Source of the DNA: a virus
Reading direction: 5' to 3' (one strand)
IMG/VR virus record: IMGVR_UViG_3300032046_000114
Location: 1 to 34,320 of that record
DNA: 34,320 bases
The notes under the pieces were generated by a model. It was not told where the DNA came from and ran no database searches. It was given only the letters and a program-made list of their open reading frames with translations. Shown piece by piece: positions 1 through 7,166 of this stretch; the first letter of the stretch is position 1, and every line of letters begins with the position of its first letter. Both the position numbers and the translations under genes were made by a program.

Positions 1-1069
1 GCATGATGTCGCCGAAGTCCCCCTTGTAGAACTTCTTCTCGACAAGCACCTCGCCGGTCTTGGCGTCAGCGACGTTGAGCTCCTTCCATGAGCTTGTGCC
101 TGAGATGGACAGCAGCTTCCCGTCCTTCTCGATCTTGTTCTTGTCGCAGTACTCACGCACAACGTCGAACAACTCCTCGTGCTCGACGATGCCACGTCCG
201 AAGTGGATCTGGAAGAGGATCTTGCGGAAGGGAGCGGCAACCTTGTTCTTGATGACGGTGCCGATGACGTTGATGCCGATGAGCTCGTCATTCTTGCCTT
301 TGATCTGCGTGCCGCCGGACAACGCGATGCGCGTGCTGGCATGGAACGGCAACGACAGGCCACCTGGGGTCGTCATGGGGTCGCCAAACATCACGCCGAT
401 CTTCGTGCGGATCTGGTTCAGGCAGACGAGCGTGACGTTCTGGTTGCCGATGAGCTGTGTGATCTTGCGGAAACCCTTACTGAGCTGTCTCGCTTGCAAG
501 CCGATGCTCTCCTGTGTGTACTCCGCCTCAAGTTCCGCCTTCGCAGGCGTGGCGGCGACCGAGTCCCAGATGATCACGACGGGCACGTCCTTGTTCGCAG
601 CCTTCGTCTTCGTGATGATGGAGTCCATGACCTGGAACGTGTCCTCGACACACCCGGTCTCGACGTAGACGAAGCGTTTGCTGACGTCGACGCCGAGCGC
701 GCGCAGGTTCTCAGGGTTGACTGCGTTCTCGGTGTCGATGTAGACGGCGATGCCGCCCATTCGCTGACACGCTCGACAGATCTGCGCCGCTATGTGTGAC
801 TTGCCGATGCTTGGCTTGCCGTAGATCTCGATGATGCGACCTTCAGGGAGGCCGCCGCCGCGCTTGTTGGCGACCGCGTAGTCAAGCTGGATGCTTCCGG
901 TCGACACCCACCGCTTGATGTGCGTCGGCGACATGTCAGTTGACAGATTCCACGCCACACGTGTCTGGTGCTCGCGGTTCAGATCTTTGATGAGATCCTG
1001 AACGAAATCGTCACCGAGATCGCTCTTCGTAGGTGTGCTGTCGTCTGCCTTCTTCTTTGCGCTTGCCAT
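1..1069 (-). CDS. recA: RecA recombinase (C-terminus cut by window edge)
   Basis: ATP-dependent strand-exchange protein for phage recombination and replication repair. I translated the minus strand from the ATG at 1069; the frame stays open to base 1, giving 356 residues without a stop. Walker A is GKPSIGKS at residues 84-91, the catalytic Glu follows at about 114 (IDTEN), Walker B is VVIIWDS at about 164-170, and the loop-2 region with the RecA signature QIRTKIGVMFG is at about 219-229. These match bacterial RecA better than T4 UvsX. A weak AGGA lies about 12 nt before the start. It follows the tRNA-like gene and the SSB gene on the same strand, so recombination genes are grouped. The missing part should be the C-terminal domain. 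The family call is secure. Confidence 0.95.
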   Translation of the reverse strand, partial: MASAKKKADDSTPTKSDLGDDFVQDLIKDLNREHQTRVAWNLSTDMSPTHIKRWVSTGSIQLDYAVANKRGGGLPEGRIIEIYGKPSIGKSHIAAQICRACQRMGGIAVYIDTENAVNPENLRALGVDVSKRFVYVETGCVEDTFQVMDSIITKTKAANKDVPVVIIWDSVAATPAKAELEAEYTQESIGLQARQLSKGFRKITQLIGNQNVTLVCLNQIRTKIGVMFGDPMTTPGGLSLPFHASTRIALSGGTQIKGKNDELIGINVIGTVIKNKVAAPFRKILFQIHFGRGIVEHEELFDVVREYCDKNKIEKDGKLLSISGTSSWKELNVADAKTGEVLVEKKFYKGDFGDIM

Positions 1070-1087
1070 CTTGTCTTGCTTTCCTAG

Positions 1088-1205
1088 GGCGACGGGCAGG
1101 GATCGAACCTGCAGCCTTCCGATTAAGAATCGGGTGCTCTTTCCTCACGCTTGGTATCGAGGACTAGTACTCTCGACCTCACGTCAAACTACGAGCTTCC
1201 ATCGC
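1088..1205 (-). tRNA. tRNA-Lys(CUU)-like gene with enlarged D-loop
   Basis: Read on the minus strand. The T arm is GCAGG/TTCGATC/CCTGC (1112-1096). The anticodon arm is CCCGA/TTCTTAA/TCGGA (1134-1118) with anticodon CTT and one C-A mismatch at the base of the stem. The variable loop is AGGCT and the 3' acceptor strand is CCGTCGC (1095-1089). A matching 5' acceptor strand GCGATGG (one U-G wobble) lies at 1205-1199, then AA, then GCTC (1196-1193), which pairs with GAGC (1139-1136) as a D stem. The D-loop would be about 53 nt instead of about 8-11, and the insert holds its own hairpin. Position 8 is A, not U, and CCA is not encoded. It could be a functional tRNA with a D-loop intron, a tRNA-like RNA, or a decayed tRNA. 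Confidence 0.5.
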
Positions 1206-1209
1206 AAAC

Positions 1210-1237
1210 GACGAAGGGCCCGTGAAGGCCCTTCGTC
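1210..1237 (-). terminator. Hairpin terminator after the SSB gene
   Basis: A perfect 11-bp inverted repeat, GACGAAGGGCC and GGCCCTTCGTC, with a 6-nt loop, starts 7 nt after the SSB stop codon and ends 4 nt before the tRNA-like gene. On the minus strand it is followed by GTTTGCG, so the U-tract is weak. It may act as a terminator, or as a processing or stability hairpin between SSB mRNA and the downstream tRNA-recA transcript. Confidence 0.7.
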
Positions 1238-1243
1238 TCAGTG

Positions 1244-2179
1244 TCAGGTGCCGGTCTCGAGGTCGTCGAGCGCGTCATCCATGCTGTCATCGACCTCAGC
1301 GAGCATCGACTTCTTGGCCGTAGGAGGCTTCGGAGCCGGCTTGCGTTCGACCGGCTTGGCCTCCGCCTTCGCAGGCTCAGCCTTCGCCTCTGCTTGCGGC
1401 TTCTCAGCGGCGCCGCCGCGTGTGGTGCCGTCGCTGGTCACGTCGTGCGCGCCCGCGTCGATCCACTCCTGGAGCTTCTTCGCCGTCTCCTCGGTCGAGG
1501 TGATCGGGTAGTAGGCATCCACGTCTGGCATGTTCTCCAGCCAACCCTTGATCACAGCCGGGTCCGCGTGAGCCGGCGTGTTCTTGCGGTCAGCCGTGAT
1601 GGTCGCCTCGAGGACTGGCTCGCCCTTGCGCTTCCCGCTTTGAACGATCTTCTTGCCTTGCGTCACGACAAGGGTGATGTCGCAGCCTTCCGCGACGTCG
1701 GTGTAGTCGCCGGCGTCCGTGAGGAACAGGCCTTCGAGCTGCTTCACGTCGGTGTAGTTCGGGGACCACATCTGCGGGCCGGCGGCCTCGTTCGAGCGGT
1801 CGACGATCGCCACGCTGTTGACGCTCTTCTCCTTGAGAAGGCTCGCCATCTTCTTGGTCTCCTCCGCTTGCGCAGGAGCCTGATCCTTCGCCTGGTTGTA
1901 CAGGCTGATGCGGAAGTTCTTGATCGGATCCTCGTTGCCCGCGTTCTCAGGCGAGACGATCATGCCACCACCCTTGGCGTTGATGCCGTAGTACACGATC
2001 CGCATGGGGAACGGGACGCCAGGGTCGACGTTCTCGAAGGGGATCACACGGAGGTGGTACGTGCCGGGCTTCTCGTACATCCAGCGGGGGAACTTGTTCC
2101 CATTTCCGCCGGCGCGACCGCCGGTGCCGCCGATCTGCTCGAGACGCTTACGAAGTGCTGCGATGTCTACTTTTGCCAT
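1244..2179 (-). CDS. gp32-like single-stranded DNA-binding protein
   Basis: 311 residues. It coats single-stranded DNA and works with the polymerase and recombinase. The N-terminal region has a basic, glycine-rich stretch (RKRLEQIGGTGGRAGG), then an aromatic-rich OB-like core (RWMYEKPGTYHLRVIPF at about residues 32-48). A long Ala/Lys/Pro-rich linker (about 255-290) leads to an acidic tail rich in Asp and Glu that ends the protein, as in T4 gp32, where that tail recruits partner proteins. There is one cysteine only, so the zinc site of T4 gp32 is absent. The ATG at 2179 lacks a clear Shine-Dalgarno site; a TATAGT lies in the 105-nt gap upstream without a good -35. The assignment rests on architecture and on neighbours (recA, polymerase). 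Confidence 0.8.
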   Translation of the reverse strand: MAKVDIAALRKRLEQIGGTGGRAGGNGNKFPRWMYEKPGTYHLRVIPFENVDPGVPFPMRIVYYGINAKGGGMIVSPENAGNEDPIKNFRISLYNQAKDQAPAQAEETKKMASLLKEKSVNSVAIVDRSNEAAGPQMWSPNYTDVKQLEGLFLTDAGDYTDVAEGCDITLVVTQGKKIVQSGKRKGEPVLEATITADRKNTPAHADPAVIKGWLENMPDVDAYYPITSTEETAKKLQEWIDAGAHDVTSDGTTRGGAAEKPQAEAKAEPAKAEAKPVERKPAPKPPTAKKSMLAEVDDSMDDALDDLETGT

Positions 2180-2284
2180 TTGCGTTATTGCGTTTTCTTG
2201 GATGTTTTGAGGGTATGTTTTGACCTACGATCATCCGTCGCAGGTACCACTAACTATAGTCCGTTCAAGCGCTTAGCTGAACTT

Positions 2285-2878
2285 TCAGCGTCGCTTTTCC
2301 TGCTCACACGAAAGTCTGTCTGCTTGATGAACGAGCAAGGCCAAAACTGGCTCTTTCATGCAGTACGGTTTGTTCTCCACAAGCACAGGCCCGTCGTTGA
2401 GGAGGATGGCGGCCCACTCGCCCCAGGTCGTCTTGATGCCGAAGTGCTGAAGGATGAACACGCTCGCGTGGGCGTTCGTCGAGTAGTCCATCGCGTGGTT
2501 CATCTCGTAAAGGTTGCCCTTCTCGCGGTAGTAGTTGTTGGTTTGCGGCAGGTACCTGTCGTTGTCGATGTCTCCGACCTTGCCGAGATCGTGGAGCAGC
2601 GCCGCGAAGACGACCGACTCCTCCGGAATATCCTTGTAGACATCCGGGGACACCTTGATCATCCTCGAGCAGTTCTTGAGAACACGCAACGAGTGGTCAA
2701 CCAACCCGCCGACGAAGCAGTTGTGATACTCCGTACGTGAGGACGCAGGGGCGGTCACAAGACGGTCTCCGAAGTGATCCAGCATCGCCTGGATGCCCTC
2801 AATTCGGTGGTCGCCCGTTTGGAGCAGGAGTGAGGAGAATTTCTCCCAGTTTTGGATGATCTGTTCTTCGCTCAGCAT
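2285..2878 (-). CDS. HD-domain metal-dependent phosphohydrolase
   Basis: 197 residues. The HD-superfamily metal ligands are visible in order: YHN (His52), GGLVDHS (His62), LLHDLGK (His96-Asp97), NAHAS (His137) and a final HQAD (Asp186). The spacing resembles the HD part of YhaM-type 3'-5' exonucleases and phage HD hydrolases. The substrate cannot be read from the sequence; nucleotides or nucleic-acid 3' ends are likely from the family and from position. The ATG at 2878 is 4 nt after the polymerase stop, so it is probably co-translated with the polymerase. A processing role in replication is inference. Confidence 0.82.
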   Translation of the reverse strand: MLSEEQIIQNWEKFSSLLLQTGDHRIEGIQAMLDHFGDRLVTAPASSRTEYHNCFVGGLVDHSLRVLKNCSRMIKVSPDVYKDIPEESVVFAALLHDLGKVGDIDNDRYLPQTNNYYREKGNLYEMNHAMDYSTNAHASVFILQHFGIKTTWGEWAAILLNDGPVLVENKPYCMKEPVLALLVHQADRLSCEQEKRR

Positions 2879-2882
2879 TGCG

Positions 2883-4028
2883 TCAGACGATAGGTCTCCC
2901 GCTAGTCGTTGAGGCCTTGATAGGGAAAGGAAGTTTGAATTTTGGCACTTTCACACCTTGAGCAGCGATCTGAGCTGCCTCCCTCAGACTGGAGACGGGA
3001 ACGCTCGCGAAGAGCGCGTCGTGGAGGAGGAAATGAGGCTTGACACCAAGCCGACTGAGGCTTTGCTCCAACTGTGTGAAGCCAAGCAACGTCACGTCGC
3101 AGCCGGTTGACTGCACGTAGTTGTTGTAGAGAGTCGCTTCGGTCGCGTCAGGGATCACGCGACCGTAGAGATTCCTCACTGGCGAGCCGACGTCCATTGA
3201 GCGCTTGAGCTTCGCGAACGTCTCACCCAGTTTGAAGATGCGACGGACGGTGGACACGCGAGGGTCACGTTGGTTCGCGTCAGTTGGGTCGGAGTAGAGG
3301 GCGGCGAACGTTGAGCTCTTCGCTTCGTCACGATCGCTGATCCTCATGAGCTTCGCGATGATAGAGTACGGGTCAACGTCGACAGGGACGTCCTTGCCCG
3401 CGAGCCCCAAGGCAACACGTGCTTCGAGCGACGAGAAGTCAAACGCGACCATGAGATGATCGTCGTCCACGGCCAAGAAGAACTCGCGCGTGGCTTGACG
3501 CACGGTCAGCACCCTTGGACCTCCAACGACGGTCAGGCGACCTGTCCTCGTGCCGAAGCGGTTGTACGTTGGGGGAGCCGTCCAGCCGTTCTCAAACAAG
3601 CATGAAGCTGCCATCGGATCGTCTGTGTCAGCGATCGCGGGGTCGACCCTCCACGAGGTCAGACGCTCGAACAGAGCGGTCGACGGAGCAAACACGTCAC
3701 GGTGATAGGAGCGATCGCAGTCAGCGACGAGAGCGTTGGCATCTTTGAGCTTGTCAACGCCCCACCAGAGGCGTCTGGTCGGGTGGACGAGCTCCCACGG
3801 AGCCTTGCCCATCTGCTCACCGAGCTTGACGAACCTTTCTGGCACGCTCGTGTCAACGCTCTTACCTTCGAGCTCAAAAAGGGTGAGCAGACAATGCGGA
3901 TCGTTGTGATCCTGCGCGAGGCCGATCCAATCGCATGACAATGGACGCTCGACGGCGAACGTCGCCTTCCCGTTGTCCAAGACGAGGTGCCTGTCCAACC
4001 CGTTGTGACTTCGATCGAGGCCGATCAT
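2883..4028 (-). CDS. Small family A DNA polymerase (palm/fingers only)
   Basis: 381 residues, far shorter than Pol I (Klenow is about 600). Pre-palm FGTRTGRLTVVGGPRVLTVRQ is at about 158-178. Motif A is VAFDFSSLEARV with catalytic Asp197. The O-helix has all four nucleotide-binding residues in register: Arg233, Lys237, Phe241 and Tyr245. Motif C is FLLHDALF with His336-Asp337; the Glu of the usual HDE is Ala. No 3'-5' exonuclease motif is visible, and the N-terminal 150 residues are too short for a full thumb plus exonuclease. Both catalytic Asp are present, so activity is likely. The start is 17 nt after the preceding gene with no obvious ribosome site. Proofreading may be encoded elsewhere or be absent. 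Confidence 0.85.
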   Translation of the reverse strand: MIGLDRSHNGLDRHLVLDNGKATFAVERPLSCDWIGLAQDHNDPHCLLTLFELEGKSVDTSVPERFVKLGEQMGKAPWELVHPTRRLWWGVDKLKDANALVADCDRSYHRDVFAPSTALFERLTSWRVDPAIADTDDPMAASCLFENGWTAPPTYNRFGTRTGRLTVVGGPRVLTVRQATREFFLAVDDDHLMVAFDFSSLEARVALGLAGKDVPVDVDPYSIIAKLMRISDRDEAKSSTFAALYSDPTDANQRDPRVSTVRRIFKLGETFAKLKRSMDVGSPVRNLYGRVIPDATEATLYNNYVQSTGCDVTLLGFTQLEQSLSRLGVKPHFLLHDALFASVPVSSLREAAQIAAQGVKVPKFKLPFPIKASTTSGRPIV

Positions 4029-4045
4029 GCCGTGAGGCTAATGCG

Positions 4046-6865
4046 TTACTTTCCGGTTGTTTTCAAAGAGTTTTTCGTCTTCGCAACGAGCTCGTCGAGC
4101 ACACCACTAATCTTCTTCACTTTGGAAGCGATCGACTCGTACGATCCGTAAGCGTTCATCGGGGTCAACTTCGCCGTCGACTCGAACTTCCCGGCTTGGA
4201 TGCGATGTGACAACCCGACAACCGTGTACAGATCGTCAACGGTTGTCCCCGTGTTGAAGTCGACGAAGTACTGTTGCGCTCCGTTGAGCAGCGGGCAACC
4301 CAAGAGCGTGAGGTCTAACGTCGACGGTTGTACGCGCATCGGGATGGCGCCAACGGAGGAGCCGTTTGGCTCCGAGTTGTACGGTTGGCCCATCGCACGT
4401 TGCATGTTCACGGTCGCAAGGTCAGGGTTCTGCATGCTGGCCATCGTCGCGGCAAGGATGCCACTTGAGTTGCCACCGTACTGAAGCACGGGGACGACCT
4501 GCGAGATGTACTGCTTGAGTTCGCTCTGACTGAAGTTCTTTCTGGTGAGGTCAAGGCCGATCTGGCTCGCGAGCTCCTTCACTTGAGCAAAGGCTGGAGT
4601 GTCATCCCTTGTCAAGCTCTCAAGTCCCTGTTGCAACTGCAGGACTTTCAATGTAGGCTCGTAAGCGCTGCTTAGCTTGTCGTAGATGTGGATGCGGATG
4701 ATCTGCAACCCACTCTTGTCACTTTGCACCTCTCCCACCTTGAGCGGACGTCCACCGCGACATTCGATCTGTATCTCGACGACAGGCTTGCGGAAGACGC
4801 CACCACACTTCCTCGCGACGTCGTTCGCTTTATCTTGAAGAACGCTAGCGCTGACGTTTGGCGCAGGCGGCGGCGGATCACCCGGCTTGTTCGCTTGACG
4901 GGGGGCGTACATCTCGCGCATGCCGTACGCAGGGTGTCTGACGTCGCTCACGACGGTGTCGACCAGCAGTCTCACGAACTCTTGGATCGTGAAGTTCGCG
5001 TTCTTCTTGCGATCAGCGTGCTCCGCCATGACCTGTTTGAAGTACTGGAGTTCAACCGGGAATCCTGCAAGGTTCGTTCCACCGGCGAGACCTGCTTCAG
5101 CGTTTAACGGGTAGTAGACGAACTGCAGTTCATCAATCTCACCCAAGGCTTGCAGCGGGTGTCCAACGTAGAACAGCAAGAGCTTTGCGAGGGACACGTA
5201 CCTTGTGGGAGACTCAGACTTGCCGTCTATCCACGCTTGGATCTCGGCCAACTCTGATTTGGTTGATCCTTCCTTCCAGAACGGAGCGTCTTTCCAGAAG
5301 AACGGATCCTTCGCGCCTGCGTACTTCCCTTCCACGTTTTTCCAACCGGTCATGACCTGGAACTTCTTGCCAAGCAGGTCGTCTATACGCGGGTTCTTAC
5401 CCTTGACGAGCTTGTCCCTCTTGCCAGACGTGTCGTAGAACGACTCAATGTCCTTGAGCACGTCTTTCAGCTTGTCGAACGTTGTGCCGTCACCATGCTT
5501 CTGTGACCCTTTCTGCAAGCTTGAGATGAGCTGTCGCAGCAGGTTCTTGTCCTTCGGAAGGTAGTTGTTAGCCAGCTCCGCGTTGTCGGCGGCGGCGTCG
5601 ATGATCTGGTAGACACGTAGTTCCTCTTTGAAGTGCTCCGATTTTGAGAGTCCCGGGACGTGCATGCGAGCGTCCTGGATGGCGCTTGACAGGCGTTGCA
5701 ACTCCACGTTCAGGTTCATGAACTCCTGACTCTCAGCGATCCTGACGACGGCGAGTTCAGCTTGCCCTTTCATGGACAATTGCAAAATGATCTTCACACC
5801 GCCGCCCGAGCCAAAGCTGAACGAGGAGTTTACGATGTTGTACTTCTCGTCGTGGACAACCATCTGGTTTAGGAGATCAGCGATCGGGTTGTTGCCGCTG
5901 CGATCCGGGTGCGACCACCCGTACGTCAACGCAACGGTCGTGCGACTGTACGCGTCGGGTCGGACGAGCGTGGCGATCTCGTGCAGTCTGGAGCGATCGT
6001 GAAGCGTGATGTTCAGCTTCGCCGTCTTGTTCATCTGCATGCCGCCAGCTGGCGTTGACGTGATCTCCAACGACTCGATCGACATGAGCGAGGCGAAGCG
6101 ATCGAGGACAGGGACAGCGCGGGCTTGCAACGTGCTGTCTGGTGACGTCAACGTCTGAGGTGACGTGAACAACTCCATGCCAGACGTCACGTACGACGAC
6201 TCCTTCCATTTGTCTTTGGTGGTCTTGTCGTTGGTTCTAGACGAGAGGTCATGCTTCGAAACGCTACCCTTCGCCGACAGGATGTCAGCGGATCCGTACG
6301 CGTCAGCTGAGCCGTTGAGGTACCGAAGGAGCGTAGGTGAACGTGCGGATAGTCCAGCTGCTTTCTCTCTAGATTCTCCGGGCGGCTCTCCGGGGAACAT
6401 CAGTCCGAAGTTAACTTCAAGACGTGGAACACATCGACTCAACTCCACCGACGGGATCGCGTTGAGAAACACACCAATGCGGTTTGTGTCTCGCAGCGAG
6501 ATGCCAAGCATCGGCGTGTTCAAAGAGATGACTCCAAGCTTGCAACGAGCGTCTTTGATGCTCATCGAGCTAAGCACACTATCCACTACCGCACTGTCGT
6601 AGATCTTGACGGACGGTTGCTTGCCTTTTACCTCGTCAGCGAGCTTCAACCCGCTCACTGCTTCTTCGATCTCCTTGAAAAGAAGGAGACCAGATCCGCC
6701 TGGATCGCATGTGTCAACGAAGATCTTCAAGATCTTACCGATCTCGTTGGGTTCTTGCTTTGTTTTAGAGAACTTCTCTACACGGTACCGACCGACGAGA
6801 TCGGCTGGTTGAACGATCTTGTACAGTTGTTGCAGAAGGTTGAAGTTGTTGTCGGATTCAGACAT
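4046..6865 (-). CDS. Large tail/baseplate structural protein
   Basis: 939 residues, soluble, no signal peptide or membrane segment. I do not recognise a named family over the full length. A central part (about 250-370) is beta-rich: SIESLEITSTPAG, then LNITLHDRSRLHEIATLVRP, then TYGWSHPD. This style is seen in baseplate-hub (gp27-like) proteins, where a domain is described with respect to force or ligand-free beta sandwiches. It directly follows the LysM-like gene (7-nt gap) and the 1003-residue gene behind the tape measure, the usual position for hub and wedge proteins. A hub or central-spike platform role is inference from position and size. It ends with TAA just before the polymerase. Confidence 0.55.
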   Translation of the reverse strand: MSESDNNFNLLQQLYKIVQPADLVGRYRVEKFSKTKQEPNEIGKILKIFVDTCDPGGSGLLLFKEIEEAVSGLKLADEVKGKQPSVKIYDSAVVDSVLSSMSIKDARCKLGVISLNTPMLGISLRDTNRIGVFLNAIPSVELSRCVPRLEVNFGLMFPGEPPGESREKAAGLSARSPTLLRYLNGSADAYGSADILSAKGSVSKHDLSSRTNDKTTKDKWKESSYVTSGMELFTSPQTLTSPDSTLQARAVPVLDRFASLMSIESLEITSTPAGGMQMNKTAKLNITLHDRSRLHEIATLVRPDAYSRTTVALTYGWSHPDRSGNNPIADLLNQMVVHDEKYNIVNSSFSFGSGGGVKIILQLSMKGQAELAVVRIAESQEFMNLNVELQRLSSAIQDARMHVPGLSKSEHFKEELRVYQIIDAAADNAELANNYLPKDKNLLRQLISSLQKGSQKHGDGTTFDKLKDVLKDIESFYDTSGKRDKLVKGKNPRIDDLLGKKFQVMTGWKNVEGKYAGAKDPFFWKDAPFWKEGSTKSELAEIQAWIDGKSESPTRYVSLAKLLLFYVGHPLQALGEIDELQFVYYPLNAEAGLAGGTNLAGFPVELQYFKQVMAEHADRKKNANFTIQEFVRLLVDTVVSDVRHPAYGMREMYAPRQANKPGDPPPPAPNVSASVLQDKANDVARKCGGVFRKPVVEIQIECRGGRPLKVGEVQSDKSGLQIIRIHIYDKLSSAYEPTLKVLQLQQGLESLTRDDTPAFAQVKELASQIGLDLTRKNFSQSELKQYISQVVPVLQYGGNSSGILAATMASMQNPDLATVNMQRAMGQPYNSEPNGSSVGAIPMRVQPSTLDLTLLGCPLLNGAQQYFVDFNTGTTVDDLYTVVGLSHRIQAGKFESTAKLTPMNAYGSYESIASKVKKISGVLDELVAKTKNSLKTTGK

Positions 6866-6872
6866 GGTTCCT

Positions 6873-7166
6873 TCAAGCGATCAGTCGCGCGACATCCTCG
6901 ATTTTTGGGATGCGAATGAAGGTTCCGGCAGGGACTTGGAGGCCCCATCCAATTTCTGACGCGGCAGCGATCACCCACCAATAACGACCGTTGCTGTAGT
7001 ATTGACCTGCGAGGTGATCGAGACGTTGCGCTTCCTTGAGCGTGAGCGACTGGAATGGCAAGCGACCTTCTTTGATCGCTTGTCGGATGACCTCATGCGC
7101 ACGACTCGTGCCGTATTGACGTCCAAAATCGAGCAACGGTGCTCTACGGTATCTTGAGAATGCCAT
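6873..7166 (-). CDS. LysM-like / gp53-like baseplate protein
   Basis: 97 residues. The core reads AQRLDHLAGQYYSNGRYWWVIAAASEIGWG, then VPAGTFIRIP near the C-terminus. This is the LysM-like pattern of phage tail protein X and T4 gp53 (RxDxLAxxYYxxxRYWWxIA, then PxGxxLxIP). Such proteins join baseplate wedges or the hub to the tail tube. The start ATG overlaps the stop of the preceding gene as TAATG, so translation is coupled. The family call is good; the exact baseplate position is inferred. Confidence 0.8.
   Translation of the reverse strand: MAFSRYRRAPLLDFGRQYGTSRAHEVIRQAIKEGRLPFQSLTLKEAQRLDHLAGQYYSNGRYWWVIAAASEIGWGLQVPAGTFIRIPKIEDVARLIA

Noticed and set aside
1241-2740. Plus-strand open frame of 499 codons
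   Set aside because: Antisense across the SSB and HD genes, Leu/Arg/Val-rich, no motif.
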